DNA of 64,000 nt from Mycobacterium paraterrae (GTDB lineage: Bacteria; Actinomycetota; Actinomycetes; Mycobacteriales; Mycobacteriaceae), in NCBI RefSeq assembly GCF_022430545.2, contig NZ_CP092488.2:3782001-3846000 (forward strand), given 5' to 3'. How positions within the stretch are numbered: position 1 is the first letter of the stretch; each line of letters begins with the position of its first letter. The notes beneath the pieces were generated by a model that was not told the DNA's origin, made no database searches, and worked only from the letters and a program-made list of their open reading frames with translations. Position numbers and translations under genes: made by a program. Shown here piece after piece: positions 41,037-50,117 of the stretch.

Positions 41037-43034
41037 GTGGTAGAGCTGGCTGACGAGCACAAGGCCCCGCCGACATTCGTCGACGCATGGAAGCGGTTTT
41101 TTCTGGGCAAGCCCCTGATCAACGAGGATCTCGAACACGAGGCCTTGTCGAATCCCATTGCGCTAGGCGCTCTTTCGCCCGACGCGGTCTCGTCGACGGC
41201 GTACGGTCCCGAGCAGATCCTGATCGAGCTGCTGCCCGCCGCCGGGCTCGCGGCGTTCACCCTGATCCTGCCGCTCGGCGGCATCATCCTGCTGATCCTG
41301 GCGCTGGTCACCGCGTCGTATCGGCAGGTCGTCATGGTCTACACCCAGCGCGGCGGCTCCTACGTCGTGGCGCGCTCCAACTTCGGGCCGAAAATCGCCC
41401 AACTCTCCTCGGCGGCGCTGCTCATCGACTACGTGGTCACGGTGGCCATCCAGTGTTCGGCCGGCACGGTCGCGGTGGTCTCCGCCGTTCCCAGCCTCGG
41501 GCCGTACCACCTGGAGATCACCGTGGGCGCGTTGCTGCTGCTGTCGTTCGGCAACTTGCGCGGCATGAAAGAGGCCGGCCGGCTCTTCGCGGTGCCCGTC
41601 TACGCGTTCGCCGCGATGATGACGGCGCTGATCGTCACCGGCGTGGTCCGCGAAATCATCGGCAATCTCCCGACATACGACCCTGAGCACATCCCGGGGG
41701 CCGTGACGATTCACCAGGGCAACGGGTTCATCATGGGCGCGACGATCCTGGTGTTGTTGCGATCGTTCGCCAACGGCGGCACATCGTTGACCGGCGTCGA
41801 GGCGATCGCCGACGCGGTCAACGTCTTCCGTCAGCCGCAGGGCCCCAACGCGCGCAAGGCGTTGACCATGATGGCCTGTCTGCTCGGATTTCTGCTGTTC
41901 GGCGTCATCTGGCTGGCTCACGTTACCCACGCGACGCCCTACGCCGCCGGGTACCCGTCGATGCTGTCGGAGATCGCGCGGGCGGTGTTCGGCGGCGGCG
42001 CGATCGGCAACGTGCTGTTCGTCATGCTGCAGGCGGCCAGCGCATTGATCCTGTTCTTCGGCGCCAACACCAGCTTCAATGGATTCCCGGCGTTGACCAG
42101 CTTTGTCGCCGAGGACAGCTTCCTGCCGCGGCCGATGATGAAGCGCGGACACAAACTGGTGTTCTCCAACGCCATCATCGTGCTCACGGTGGCATCCACG
42201 ACCCTGGTGCTTGTCACCGACGGCTCTGTGGACGCGGTCGTGCCCCTGTACGCCATGGGCGTGTTCATGGGCTTCTCGATCTGTGGCTACGGCATGACGA
42301 AGTACCACCTGGGTCATCGCGATCCCGGTTGGCGTCGCAAGCTGGCGATCAACCTCTCGGCAGCGGTCTTGTCGACGATTATCGTGCTGATTTTCGCGAT
42401 CGCGAAGTTCACCGAGGGCGCCTGGCTGGTGTGCGTCGTGTTCCCGATCCTGGTGGTGGCCCTGATGCGGCTCAACCGCGAATATCGCAGCGAGAACGCG
42501 GTTTTAGAGATGCAGCTGACCGAGCCGCACGACCTGCAGAAGTATCCGCACCACACGGTCGTCGTGCTGGTGGACCACTTCGACTTCGCCACGATCGAGG
42601 CCCTGCACTACGCCAGCGGATTGCACGCCGACAAATTGCGTGCGGTGCACTTCATCATCGACACTCGCCACGCGCAACGACTGCAGGATCGCTGGCAGCA
42701 CTTCCAGGACGAGATCCCGCTGCAGATGCTCGAGTGTCCGGACCGCTATCTCAGCCGTGCGGCACAAGAGTTGGTGATGCGCGAGATCGAGGACGACCCG
42801 GGCACCAAGGTGACGGTGCTCTTGCCGCGCCGTACGTACGCCCCGCTGGTCGGTCGGCTGCTGCACGACCGCACCGCCGACAAGATGGCCGGGGCGATCA
42901 GCCGGGTCGACGGCGCCACCGCCCAGATCGTCGCCTACGACGTCGGCTCTCGCATCGCCCAGGCGACAGCCACCGCACGCTCCGAGAAGGACAGCCTGCG
43001 GGCCGCCAAGAAGGACGTGCCCGCCCGCAGCTGA
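41037..43034 (+). CDS. KimA-like APC-superfamily permease 2 (probable potassium transporter)
   Basis: 665 residues, the same architecture as the gene before it and obviously its paralogue (SPDAVSSTAYGPEQI, SYRQVVMVYTQRGGSYVV, DYVVTVAIQCSAGT; C-terminal HDRTADKMAGAISR versus HDRTADKMARVISR). The pair probably arose by tandem duplication. The GTG start has GGGAAG upstream. The 158-base gap holds TAAAGATT-like AT-rich sequence and may contain its own promoter. Convergent with the PPE gene, 6 bases between stops. Confidence 0.78.
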   Translation: MVELADEHKAPPTFVDAWKRFFLGKPLINEDLEHEALSNPIALGALSPDAVSSTAYGPEQILIELLPAAGLAAFTLILPLGGIILLILALVTASYRQVVMVYTQRGGSYVVARSNFGPKIAQLSSAALLIDYVVTVAIQCSAGTVAVVSAVPSLGPYHLEITVGALLLLSFGNLRGMKEAGRLFAVPVYAFAAMMTALIVTGVVREIIGNLPTYDPEHIPGAVTIHQGNGFIMGATILVLLRSFANGGTSLTGVEAIADAVNVFRQPQGPNARKALTMMACLLGFLLFGVIWLAHVTHATPYAAGYPSMLSEIARAVFGGGAIGNVLFVMLQAASALILFFGANTSFNGFPALTSFVAEDSFLPRPMMKRGHKLVFSNAIIVLTVASTTLVLVTDGSVDAVVPLYAMGVFMGFSICGYGMTKYHLGHRDPGWRRKLAINLSAAVLSTIIVLIFAIAKFTEGAWLVCVVFPILVVALMRLNREYRSENAVLEMQLTEPHDLQKYPHHTVVVLVDHFDFATIEALHYASGLHADKLRAVHFIIDTRHAQRLQDRWQHFQDEIPLQMLECPDRYLSRAAQELVMREIEDDPGTKVTVLLPRRTYAPLVGRLLHDRTADKMAGAISRVDGATAQIVAYDVGSRIAQATATARSEKDSLRAAKKDVPARS

Positions 43035-43040
43035 TCGGGG

Positions 43041-44339
43041 CTAGCCGAGGAAGCGTCGTTTCTGCTCGGTGATCTCTTCGGTGCTCACTAGTCCCGATTC
43101 GGCCAGCTTGGCCAGCAGCGACTGTGCCCGCGCGGCCAGCTCCTGCAACTCGGTGGCGATCGCCGTCACCGCGTCGCTCGGCTTCGGCGCCGGAGTTGGG
43201 CTCTGTCGGGGAGTGACGCGGACACGTTCGTTGCCGCGACCGACCGATGCGGTGCTGCCGACCGCCCCGCCGGCCGCACCGGCCAGACCCATGCTGCTGA
43301 ACAGGTTGCCCGCGCCGCCGACCACCGGCGCCGCCTCGGCAGTGGTGACGGGCAGCGTGAACGCGGCCGGACGCAGTTCGGGGGCGGCGACGGTCCACGA
43401 GGACGGCACCGAGAGCCGGCCAACCTTGTTCGCCTGCCCGAGAGCGCCTTCTGTCGAGGGGACCGCGTCCGACGGGGCGCCGACGCCACCCTTACCGCTG
43501 ATGATCCATTGCGGCAGCATCGTTCCACCTGGTCCGTTGCCGGTGAACGGGCCTTTGCCGTTGTCGTAGTCGCGGTCGGCGTTGATCAGCAAGCCGCGAT
43601 ACGTGGTGCCGAACGACGTGAAGGATGCCGAAATGCCCACTGTGCCAACGGTTACGGCGGTCGCCGTCAGCGGAACGGTCAACAGCGGAATCAGGGCCGT
43701 CGGGTCCGCGGCCGCAGGTGCTGCGGCGGACGCCAGGGCTTGCGGAATGGCATCGAGCACCCGCGAGCCGGTCGACAGGATCGATGCCGCCGCTTGCTGC
43801 GCTCCGGCCACCGGATTGGTCGTCGACGGCGGCTCGGCGAACGGCGTCAGCGTCGACGCTACGGCGGCCGATCCGGCATAGCCGTACATCGCCGCCGCGT
43901 CCTGGGCCCACATCTCGGCGTACTGCACTTCGGTGGCTGCGATCGCGGCGGTGTTCTGACCCAGCACGTTGGTGGCGATCAACGCCATCAACAGGTTCCG
44001 GTTGGCCGCGATCACCGCGGGCGGCACCGTCATCGCAAACGCGGCCTCGTACGCCGCCACCGCCGCCCGCGCCTGCGTGGCGGTCTGTTCGGCTTGCGCG
44101 GACGTCATCGCCATCCAGTCCACGTACGGAGAGGTCGCTGCAGCCATCTCCGTCGACGACGCGCCCAGCCAGGGCCCACTCGTCAGCTCGGTGATCGAAG
44201 CGCGATAGGACGCAGCGGTGGACTGGAGCTCAGCTGCCAGCGCGTCCCAGGCCGACGCCGCTGCCAGCATCGGCCCCGGCCCGGGGCCGGCATACATGCG
44301 TGCGGAGTTGACTTCCGGCGGAAGCATCGCGAAATCCAT
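43041..44339 (-). CDS. PPE family protein, SVP subgroup
   Basis: 432 residues. The N-terminal PPE domain (about 1-165; PPEVNSARMYAGPG, WLG turn at SGPWLGASS) pairs with a PE protein for export by a type VII (ESX) system. The SVP motif GRLSVPSSW is at about 320. The last 30 residues (LLAKLAESGLVSTEE, then ITEQKRRFLG) resemble a SHOCT short C-terminal domain, unusual for a PPE protein. It is preceded by a PE gene 14 bases upstream. The ESX system used and its role are unknown. Confidence 0.88.
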   Translation of the reverse strand: MDFAMLPPEVNSARMYAGPGPGPMLAAASAWDALAAELQSTAASYRASITELTSGPWLGASSTEMAAATSPYVDWMAMTSAQAEQTATQARAAVAAYEAAFAMTVPPAVIAANRNLLMALIATNVLGQNTAAIAATEVQYAEMWAQDAAAMYGYAGSAAVASTLTPFAEPPSTTNPVAGAQQAAASILSTGSRVLDAIPQALASAAAPAAADPTALIPLLTVPLTATAVTVGTVGISASFTSFGTTYRGLLINADRDYDNGKGPFTGNGPGGTMLPQWIISGKGGVGAPSDAVPSTEGALGQANKVGRLSVPSSWTVAAPELRPAAFTLPVTTAEAAPVVGGAGNLFSSMGLAGAAGGAVGSTASVGRGNERVRVTPRQSPTPAPKPSDAVTAIATELQELAARAQSLLAKLAESGLVSTEEITEQKRRFLG

Positions 44340-44353
44340 TGTGCTGTCCTAAC

Positions 44354-44653
44354 TCAACGGGCCGCTGAGGCGTTGTCGGCTTCGGCGGCGGCGTATGCCG
44401 AGGCGTTGTCGTGCAGCGTGCTGACGAACTGGTGATGGATCGCCTCGGCCTGGGCGCTGATCGCCTGATACATCTGCGCGTGCACGGCGAACTGGGATGC
44501 CGTCAACTCCGACACCGGGTCGCCGGCCGGTGCGAGCACGCCCGTTGTCGGGGCCGCCGCGGCACAGTTTTCGGCGCTCAGCGAGGCGCCGACACTCGCC
44601 AGGCCGGCAGCCGTCGCGGCCAGCGCTTCGGGTTGAGTGGTGACAAACAACAT
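44354..44653 (-). CDS. PE family protein
   Basis: 99 residues, only the PE domain: helix-turn-helix hairpin with PEALAATAAGLASVGASLSA at the start and the ESX secretion signal YxxxE (YAAAEAD) near the C-terminus. GAGGAAA precedes the ATG. It forms an operon with the PPE gene and should make a PE-PPE heterodimer for secretion. Confidence 0.9.
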   Translation of the reverse strand: MLFVTTQPEALAATAAGLASVGASLSAENCAAAAPTTGVLAPAGDPVSELTASQFAVHAQMYQAISAQAEAIHHQFVSTLHDNASAYAAAEADNASAAR

Positions 44654-44972
44654 CGGATTTCCTCTCTGGAGGGACTGCGATCGAACGGGTGCCTGTCAAA
44701 AGCGAATGCTGGCAAGCGATTTCGATCGACAGGTCGCAGAGCAGCGAGCTCGTGACTCAGGGCTACCACCCCGCCTTCTGACCCGCTCGGGTAGAAGCCA
44801 TCAGCTGGAAACGGCGGGCTTCTTCGCCTGAACGGGATGTTAATGGCGGTTGAATCGCGGATCAACGGGACCCGCCCGTGCTCATTGGGGATTGCCAGCC
44901 AACTGGGGATAAACCGGCAATGTCGGACAGTCCGCGCAGATCTGCGTCGGTGACCGGTCGCAAGGTGGCCAC
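44654..44972. other. Intergenic region between divergent PE and yraN genes
   Basis: 319 bases with no supported gene. It should hold the PE-PPE promoter on the minus strand and a promoter for the yraN-comM-dprA operon on the plus strand. Two GGGGAT-type sequences occur before yraN, but I found no confident -35/-10 pair or known operator. Short ORFs here look random. Confidence 0.5.
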
Positions 44973-45341
44973 ATGACGACGTGGACGCGAACCGAGATCG
45001 GCGCACTCGGCGAGCAAGTGGCGGCTGAACACCTGATGCGAATCGGGCTGCGGATCGAGGCCCGCAATTGGCGTTGCCGGTACGGCGAATTGGATCTGAT
45101 CGCTGTCGACCCCGTCGCGGACGCGGTGATCTTCGTGGAGGTCAAGACCCGCACAGGGGATGGCTTCGGCGGACTGGCCGAAGCGGTGACGGCGCAGAAG
45201 GCCCGCCGGTTGCGGCGCCTGGCGGGCCTCTGGCTGGCCGGTCAGAACCGGCGTTGGAATGCAGTACGCATCGACGTCATCGGCGTGCGGATCGGTAGGC
45301 AGCGAGTCCCGGAACTGAACCATCTTCAAGGCATCGGCTGA
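44973..45341 (+). CDS. YraN/UPF0102 family endonuclease-like protein
   Basis: 122 residues with the UPF0102 nuclease-like core: GALGEQVAAEHL, YGELDLIAVD (E-x-D) and FVEVKTRTG (ExK), the PD-(D/E)xK pattern. It starts the yraN-comM-dprA block and its TGA overlaps the next ATG. The block is linked to DNA uptake and recombination in other bacteria. Equivalent to Rv2898c. Confidence 0.9.
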   Translation: MTTWTRTEIGALGEQVAAEHLMRIGLRIEARNWRCRYGELDLIAVDPVADAVIFVEVKTRTGDGFGGLAEAVTAQKARRLRRLAGLWLAGQNRRWNAVRIDVIGVRIGRQRVPELNHLQGIG

Positions 45342-46852
45342 TGGCGCTCGGACGCGCGTTCTCAGTTGCAGTTCTCGGGCTGGACGGCCAGATCGTCGAA
45401 ATCGAAGCCGACATCACCTCGGGCTTGCCCGGCGTGCACCTGGTCGGTCTGCCCGACGCGGCGCTGCAGGAGTCGCGAGATCGGGTGCGGGCCGCGATCA
45501 CCAACTACAACAACCAATGGCCGCAGTCGCGTCTGACATTGGCGTTGTCACCGGCAACGTTGCCGAAAATGGGATCGGTCTACGACTTGGCGCTCGCGGC
45601 GGCGGTCTTGTCGGCGCAGCGCAAAAAGCCATGGCGACATCTGGAAACCGCGGTGGTCCTTGGGGAATTGGCGCTGGACGGCCGCGTTCGGCCAGTGCGC
45701 GGTGTGCTGCCGGCGGTGCTGGCGGCGAAAAGCGCTGGCTGGGGTGTCGCCGTGGTGCCGGCCGAGAACCTTGCGGAGGCAAGCCTGGTCGACGGGATCG
45801 ACGTTTGGGGTGTGCGCAGCTTGGCCCACCTACTGGCCTGGCTCAAGGGTTCGGCCCAGCTCGAGGAACGGATCAGCAGGCCGGCGCCCGAGCCGGAGCA
45901 GCCCGCCGACCTGGCCGATGTGGTGGGGCAGACCCAGGCGCGGTTCGCCGTCGAGGTCGCGGCGGCCGGTTCGCATCACCTCATGTTGACCGGACCGCCC
46001 GGTGTGGGCAAAACCATGCTGGCGCAACGCCTTCCGGGACTCCTTCCGCCGCTGTCGGATGACGAGTCGCTGGAGGTCACCGCGATCCATTCGGTGGCCG
46101 GTCTGTTGTCAGACGCCACACCGCTGATCACCCGGCCACCATTCGTGGCGCCTCACCACAGCTCCAGCGTCGCCGCCCTGGTCGGTGGCGGGACAGGAAT
46201 GGCGCGTCCCGGCGCCGTGAGCCGCGCGCACCGCGGGGTGCTCTTTCTCGACGAGTGCGCCGAAATCGGTGTCAGCTCGTTGGAGGCGCTGCGAACGCCG
46301 TTGGAAGAGGGCGAGATTCGTCTCGCCCGACGCGATGGTGTGGCCTGCTATCCCGCCCGCTTCCAGCTGGTGCTGGCGGCCAACCCGTGCCCCTGCGCGC
46401 CGGCCGATCCCCAAGACTGCATCTGCGCGGCCGGGGTCAAACGCCGCTATCTTGGCCGGCTGTCCGGGCCGTTGCTGGACCGCGTCGATCTGCGGGTCGA
46501 GATGCATCCGGTGCGGATGAGTGTGTTCGCCGGTACGGAACCGGAGTCGACGGAGAATGTCCGGCACCGGGTGACAACGGCCCGCGACGCGGCGGCGCAA
46601 CGATGGCTGGCGTATGGATTCCGCACCAACGCCGAGGTCAGCGGGACGCTGCTGCGGCGAAAATTCCGCCCGGGCCATGCCGCGATGGCGCCGCTGCGGG
46701 CCGCGATGGACCGCGGCGTCTTGAGCATCCGTGGCCTGGACAAAACGCTTCGGGTGGCGTGGACGTTGACCGACTTGGCCGGCCGCACATCGCCGGGACG
46801 CGACGAGGTGGCCACCGCCTTCAGTTTCCGGCAGCCGGGGTCACCGCGATGA
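45341..46852 (+). CDS. ComM/YifB family Mg-chelatase-like AAA ATPase
   Basis: 503 residues. It has an N-terminal Lon-like substrate fold, a central AAA+ domain with Walker A GPPGVGKTML (about 217-226) and Walker B GVLFLDECAE, a CxC-type zinc insertion (NPCPCAPADPQDCIC), and a C-terminal Mg-chelatase helical domain. ComM is a branch-migration helicase acting during integration of incoming DNA; dprA overlapping at the 3' end (ATGA) supports that role. Equivalent to Rv2897c. Confidence 0.92.
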   Translation: MALGRAFSVAVLGLDGQIVEIEADITSGLPGVHLVGLPDAALQESRDRVRAAITNYNNQWPQSRLTLALSPATLPKMGSVYDLALAAAVLSAQRKKPWRHLETAVVLGELALDGRVRPVRGVLPAVLAAKSAGWGVAVVPAENLAEASLVDGIDVWGVRSLAHLLAWLKGSAQLEERISRPAPEPEQPADLADVVGQTQARFAVEVAAAGSHHLMLTGPPGVGKTMLAQRLPGLLPPLSDDESLEVTAIHSVAGLLSDATPLITRPPFVAPHHSSSVAALVGGGTGMARPGAVSRAHRGVLFLDECAEIGVSSLEALRTPLEEGEIRLARRDGVACYPARFQLVLAANPCPCAPADPQDCICAAGVKRRYLGRLSGPLLDRVDLRVEMHPVRMSVFAGTEPESTENVRHRVTTARDAAAQRWLAYGFRTNAEVSGTLLRRKFRPGHAAMAPLRAAMDRGVLSIRGLDKTLRVAWTLTDLAGRTSPGRDEVATAFSFRQPGSPR

Positions 46853-48006
46853 GCGACGCGACGCAGCGAGCATGGGCCTACCTGTCCCGGGTCGTCGAAC
46901 CGCCCTGCGCCGAGCTGGCCGACCTGGTGGCCCGAGTGGGTCCCGTCGACGCCGCCGAGCGGGTGCGCAGGGGTGACGTCGACGACAAGACGGCGCGACG
47001 CACCGAAGCCAGGCGGGACATCGACCGCGCCGCCGAGGATCTCGAAGTGCTGGCACGCCGCGGGGGCCGGTTGCTGACACCTGACGACGAGGAATGGCCG
47101 GGACTGGCCTTTGCCGCTTTTGGGGGCGCCGCCGTCGCGACCAGACCGCAGGGCATGCCGCCACTCGTGCTCTGGGTCGTTGGGCAGGCCCGACTCGACG
47201 AGGTCGCACAACGGGCTGCGGCGATCGTCGGCACCCGTGCGGCAACCAGCTATGGCGAACACATGGCAGCCGACCTTGCGGTCGGCTTGGCCGAGCGCGA
47301 CGTCGCGGTCGTCTCCGGCGGCGCCTACGGGATCGACGGTGCAGCGCATCGAGCGACACTTTCCGTCGACGGCCTCACCGTGGCCGTACTGGCGGGCGGC
47401 GTCGACGTTCCCTACCCGGCAGGGCATTCCGCCCTGCTTCATCGCATCGCCACGGCCGGGTTGCTGGTCACCGAATATCCGCCGGGCATGCGCCCAGCAC
47501 GGCATCGATTCCTGACCCGCAACCGGCTGGTCGCGGCGTTCGCCGGGGCGGCGGTCGTGGTGGAGGCCGGCCTGCGCAGTGGCGCCGCCAACACCGCCGC
47601 ATGGGCGCGAGCGCTCGGCCGCGTCGTCGGCGCGGTGCCGGGGCCGGCGACATCGTCGGCGTCGAGCGGTTGCCACGCGCTGCTTCGCTCGGGTGCGGAG
47701 GTCATCACCCGCGCGGAGGACGTCGTCGAGTTGGTCGGCCGGATGGGTGAGTGGGCGCCAGAGCCCACTCGACCGCTGAGTCCGCTGGACGAGCTCAGCG
47801 AACAGGAGCGGCGAGTGTATGAGGCGCTGCCGGGCCGCGGGAGCGCCTCCGTCGAAGAAATTGCCGTCGCCGCGGCCGTCGACCCGGAGCGAGTTCTGGC
47901 TCCGCTGGCCATGCTCGAGCTCGCGGGCCTGGCCGAGCGTGTCGACGGCTGCTGGCGGATCGTCCGAAATCGTAGGCAACCGGCGCGTGGTGGTACGCCT
48001 CTATAG
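46849..48006 (+). CDS. dprA: DNA processing protein DprA
   Basis: 385 residues. Loads RecA on single-stranded DNA during transformation. The Rossmann-like core has GTRAATSYGEHMA, SGGAYGIDGAAHR and FLTRNRLVAAF; a C-terminal winged helix (about 310-380) follows. The ATG at 46849 overlaps the comM stop; the long upstream frame lies within comM. Confidence 0.93.
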   Translation: MSDATQRAWAYLSRVVEPPCAELADLVARVGPVDAAERVRRGDVDDKTARRTEARRDIDRAAEDLEVLARRGGRLLTPDDEEWPGLAFAAFGGAAVATRPQGMPPLVLWVVGQARLDEVAQRAAAIVGTRAATSYGEHMAADLAVGLAERDVAVVSGGAYGIDGAAHRATLSVDGLTVAVLAGGVDVPYPAGHSALLHRIATAGLLVTEYPPGMRPARHRFLTRNRLVAAFAGAAVVVEAGLRSGAANTAAWARALGRVVGAVPGPATSSASSGCHALLRSGAEVITRAEDVVELVGRMGEWAPEPTRPLSPLDELSEQERRVYEALPGRGSASVEEIAVAAAVDPERVLAPLAMLELAGLAERVDGCWRIVRNRRQPARGGTPL

Positions 48007-48036
48007 TCGAGTCAGTGCCCCAATGAAAGGAACCAG

Positions 48037-48885
48037 GTGCCCGGTCGACCAGTGCACACGTTTGAAGTGGTGCGCACCGAACAACTTACATCCCACATGG
48101 TGCGAATTGCGCTGGGCGGCAAAGGGTTCGACTCCTTCACCCCCAGTGAGTTCACCGATTCCTACGTCAAGCTGGTTTTCGTGTCCGACGACGTCGACGT
48201 CGCCGCTCTGCCGCAGCCGCTGACGCTGGACTCGTTCAACGAGTTGCCGGAATCCAGAAGGCCGGTTGTGCGCACCATCACCGTTCGCCGCGCAGACCCG
48301 GTCGCTCGTGAGCTGACCGTCGACATCGCGGTGCACGGCGAGCACGGTGCCGCCGGACCGTGGGCGGCCGCGGCTCAGCCCGGTCAGCCGATGTACGTGA
48401 TGGGCCCCAGCGGGGCCTACAGCCCCGACCCGGCGGCCGACTGGCATCTGCTGGTCGGCGACGAGACTGCGCTGCCGGCGATCAGTGTCGCGCTAGAAGC
48501 TCTGCCCCCCAACGCAATTGGTCAGGTGTTCATCGAGGTCGCCGAGCCCGAGGACGAGATTCCGCTGACCGCACCGGAGGGTGTCCAGATCAACTGGATC
48601 CTGCGCGGCGGGCGCGCCGACCTGGTCGGGTCGGACCGCGCCGGCGACAATTCGCCGTTGGTCGAGGCCGTCAAGACCGCGTTCTGGATGCCCGGGCAGG
48701 TGCACGCTTTCGTGCATGGTGAGGCGCAGGCGGTGATGCACAACCTGCGGCCCTACATCCGCAAGGAGCGCGGTGTCGACGCGAAATGGGCGTCGATATC
48801 GGGATACTGGCGGCGCGGCCGCACCGAGGAGACGTTCCGGCAGTGGAAGAAGGAACTCGCTGCGGCCGAGGCCGGCGCGCAGTAG
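48037..48885 (+). CDS. viuB: Siderophore-interacting FAD-binding reductase (ViuB-like)
   Basis: 282 residues. SIP-family ferric-siderophore reductase: FAD-binding barrel with RPVVRTITVRRADP, then an NAD(P)H-binding half (LVGDETALPAISVALEALP) and the C-terminal GEAQAVMHNLR plus SGYWRRGRTEE signatures. AAAGG precedes the GTG. No IdeR-type iron box was seen in the 30-base gap, so iron regulation may act further upstream. Equivalent to Rv2895c. Confidence 0.9.
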   Translation: MPGRPVHTFEVVRTEQLTSHMVRIALGGKGFDSFTPSEFTDSYVKLVFVSDDVDVAALPQPLTLDSFNELPESRRPVVRTITVRRADPVARELTVDIAVHGEHGAAGPWAAAAQPGQPMYVMGPSGAYSPDPAADWHLLVGDETALPAISVALEALPPNAIGQVFIEVAEPEDEIPLTAPEGVQINWILRGGRADLVGSDRAGDNSPLVEAVKTAFWMPGQVHAFVHGEAQAVMHNLRPYIRKERGVDAKWASISGYWRRGRTEETFRQWKKELAAAEAGAQ

Positions 48886-48924
48886 AGCCTCGTCAGCCCG
48901 ATCGCCGGCTGGCATGCTCAACGG

Positions 48925-50085
48925 ATGGCATTCGGCGACTATCAGAACGAGATATACCTGCAGGGCCTCGGCGGGGTGGTGCCCAAGCTACCGATGATCT
49001 TCGCGGACATCGAGGCGAAGGCGGAACAGGCGTTGCCGCCGTCGATCTGGTCGTATGTGGCCGGTGGCGCGGGCGACGAACGCACCCAGCGGATCAACGC
49101 CGAGGCGTTCGGGCACTGGGGTTTGATGCCGCGGATGTTCGTCGGCGCCGCGCAACGTGACCTGTCGGTCGACCTGTTTGGGCTGACGCTGCCCAGCCCG
49201 CTGTTCATGGCGCCGATCGGCGTGATCGCGTTGTGCGCCCAGGACGGTCACGGAGACCTGGCCACCGCGCGGGCCGCCGCCCGTACCGGTGTGCCGATGG
49301 TGGCCTCGACGCTCACCGAAGACCCGCTCGAGGACGTCGCGGCCGAGTTCGGTGACACCCCGGGCTTCTTCCAGCTCTACACGCCCACCGACCGGGACCT
49401 GGCCGCCAGCCTGGTCCACCGCGCCGAGGCCGCCGGCTTCAAAGGCATCGTCGTGACGTTGGACACCTGGGTCACCGGGTGGCGTCCACGCGACCTCGGC
49501 ACGTCCAACTTCCCGCAGTTGCGCGGCAAGTGTCTGGCCAACTACACCAGCGACCCGGTGTTTCGGGCCAGCCTGGCGCAGCCGCCCGAGGAGAACCCGC
49601 AGGGCGCGGTGCTGAAATGGATATCGATCTTCGGCAACCCATTGACCTGGGACGACCTGCCTTGGCTGCGTTCGCTGACCACGCTGCCGCTGCTGGTGAA
49701 GGGGATCTGCCACCCTGACGACGCCCGGCGCGCGATCGATGGTGGCGTCGACGGCATCTACTGCTCGAATCACGGCGGCCGCCAGGCCAATGGGGGATTG
49801 GCGGCGCTGGACTGCCTGCCCGGCGTGGTCGAGGCCGCCGACGGCGTGCCGGTGCTGTTCGACTCCGGGGTCCGCAGCGGCGCCGACGTGGTCAAAGCGC
49901 TCGCGCTCGGTGCTACCGCGGTCGGAGTGGGGCGTCCGTACGCCTACGGTTTGGCGCTCGACGGCGTCGACGGCATCGTGCACGTGCTGCGGTCGCTGCT
50001 GGCCGAGACGGACTTGACCATGGCGGTCGACGGCTATCCGACGCTGAAAGATCTCACTCCGGACACCTTGCGGCGCGTCACCTGA
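48925..50085 (+). CDS. Lactate 2-monooxygenase-like FMN enzyme
   Basis: 386 residues, FMN-dependent alpha-hydroxy-acid oxidase fold. It resembles M. smegmatis lactate 2-monooxygenase (GDY-NEIY-QGL start, ALPPSIWSYVAGGAGDE, HWGLMPRMF, APIGVIALCAQDGHGD, CSNHGGRQANGGL with the catalytic His, FDSGVRSGADVVKA). It would turn L-lactate into acetate and CO2 with O2, although simple oxidase activity is also possible. It sits between viuB and xerC, genes that are adjacent in M. tuberculosis. Confidence 0.85.
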   Translation: MAFGDYQNEIYLQGLGGVVPKLPMIFADIEAKAEQALPPSIWSYVAGGAGDERTQRINAEAFGHWGLMPRMFVGAAQRDLSVDLFGLTLPSPLFMAPIGVIALCAQDGHGDLATARAAARTGVPMVASTLTEDPLEDVAAEFGDTPGFFQLYTPTDRDLAASLVHRAEAAGFKGIVVTLDTWVTGWRPRDLGTSNFPQLRGKCLANYTSDPVFRASLAQPPEENPQGAVLKWISIFGNPLTWDDLPWLRSLTTLPLLVKGICHPDDARRAIDGGVDGIYCSNHGGRQANGGLAALDCLPGVVEAADGVPVLFDSGVRSGADVVKALALGATAVGVGRPYAYGLALDGVDGIVHVLRSLLAETDLTMAVDGYPTLKDLTPDTLRRVT

Positions 50086-50117
50086 GTCGCTCCGCCGGTC
50101 TCTGCGACGGTGAGGTA

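Noticed and set aside
48007..48036. IdeR iron box before viuB
   Set aside because: No TTAGGTTAGSCTAACCTAA-like palindrome in this short gap.
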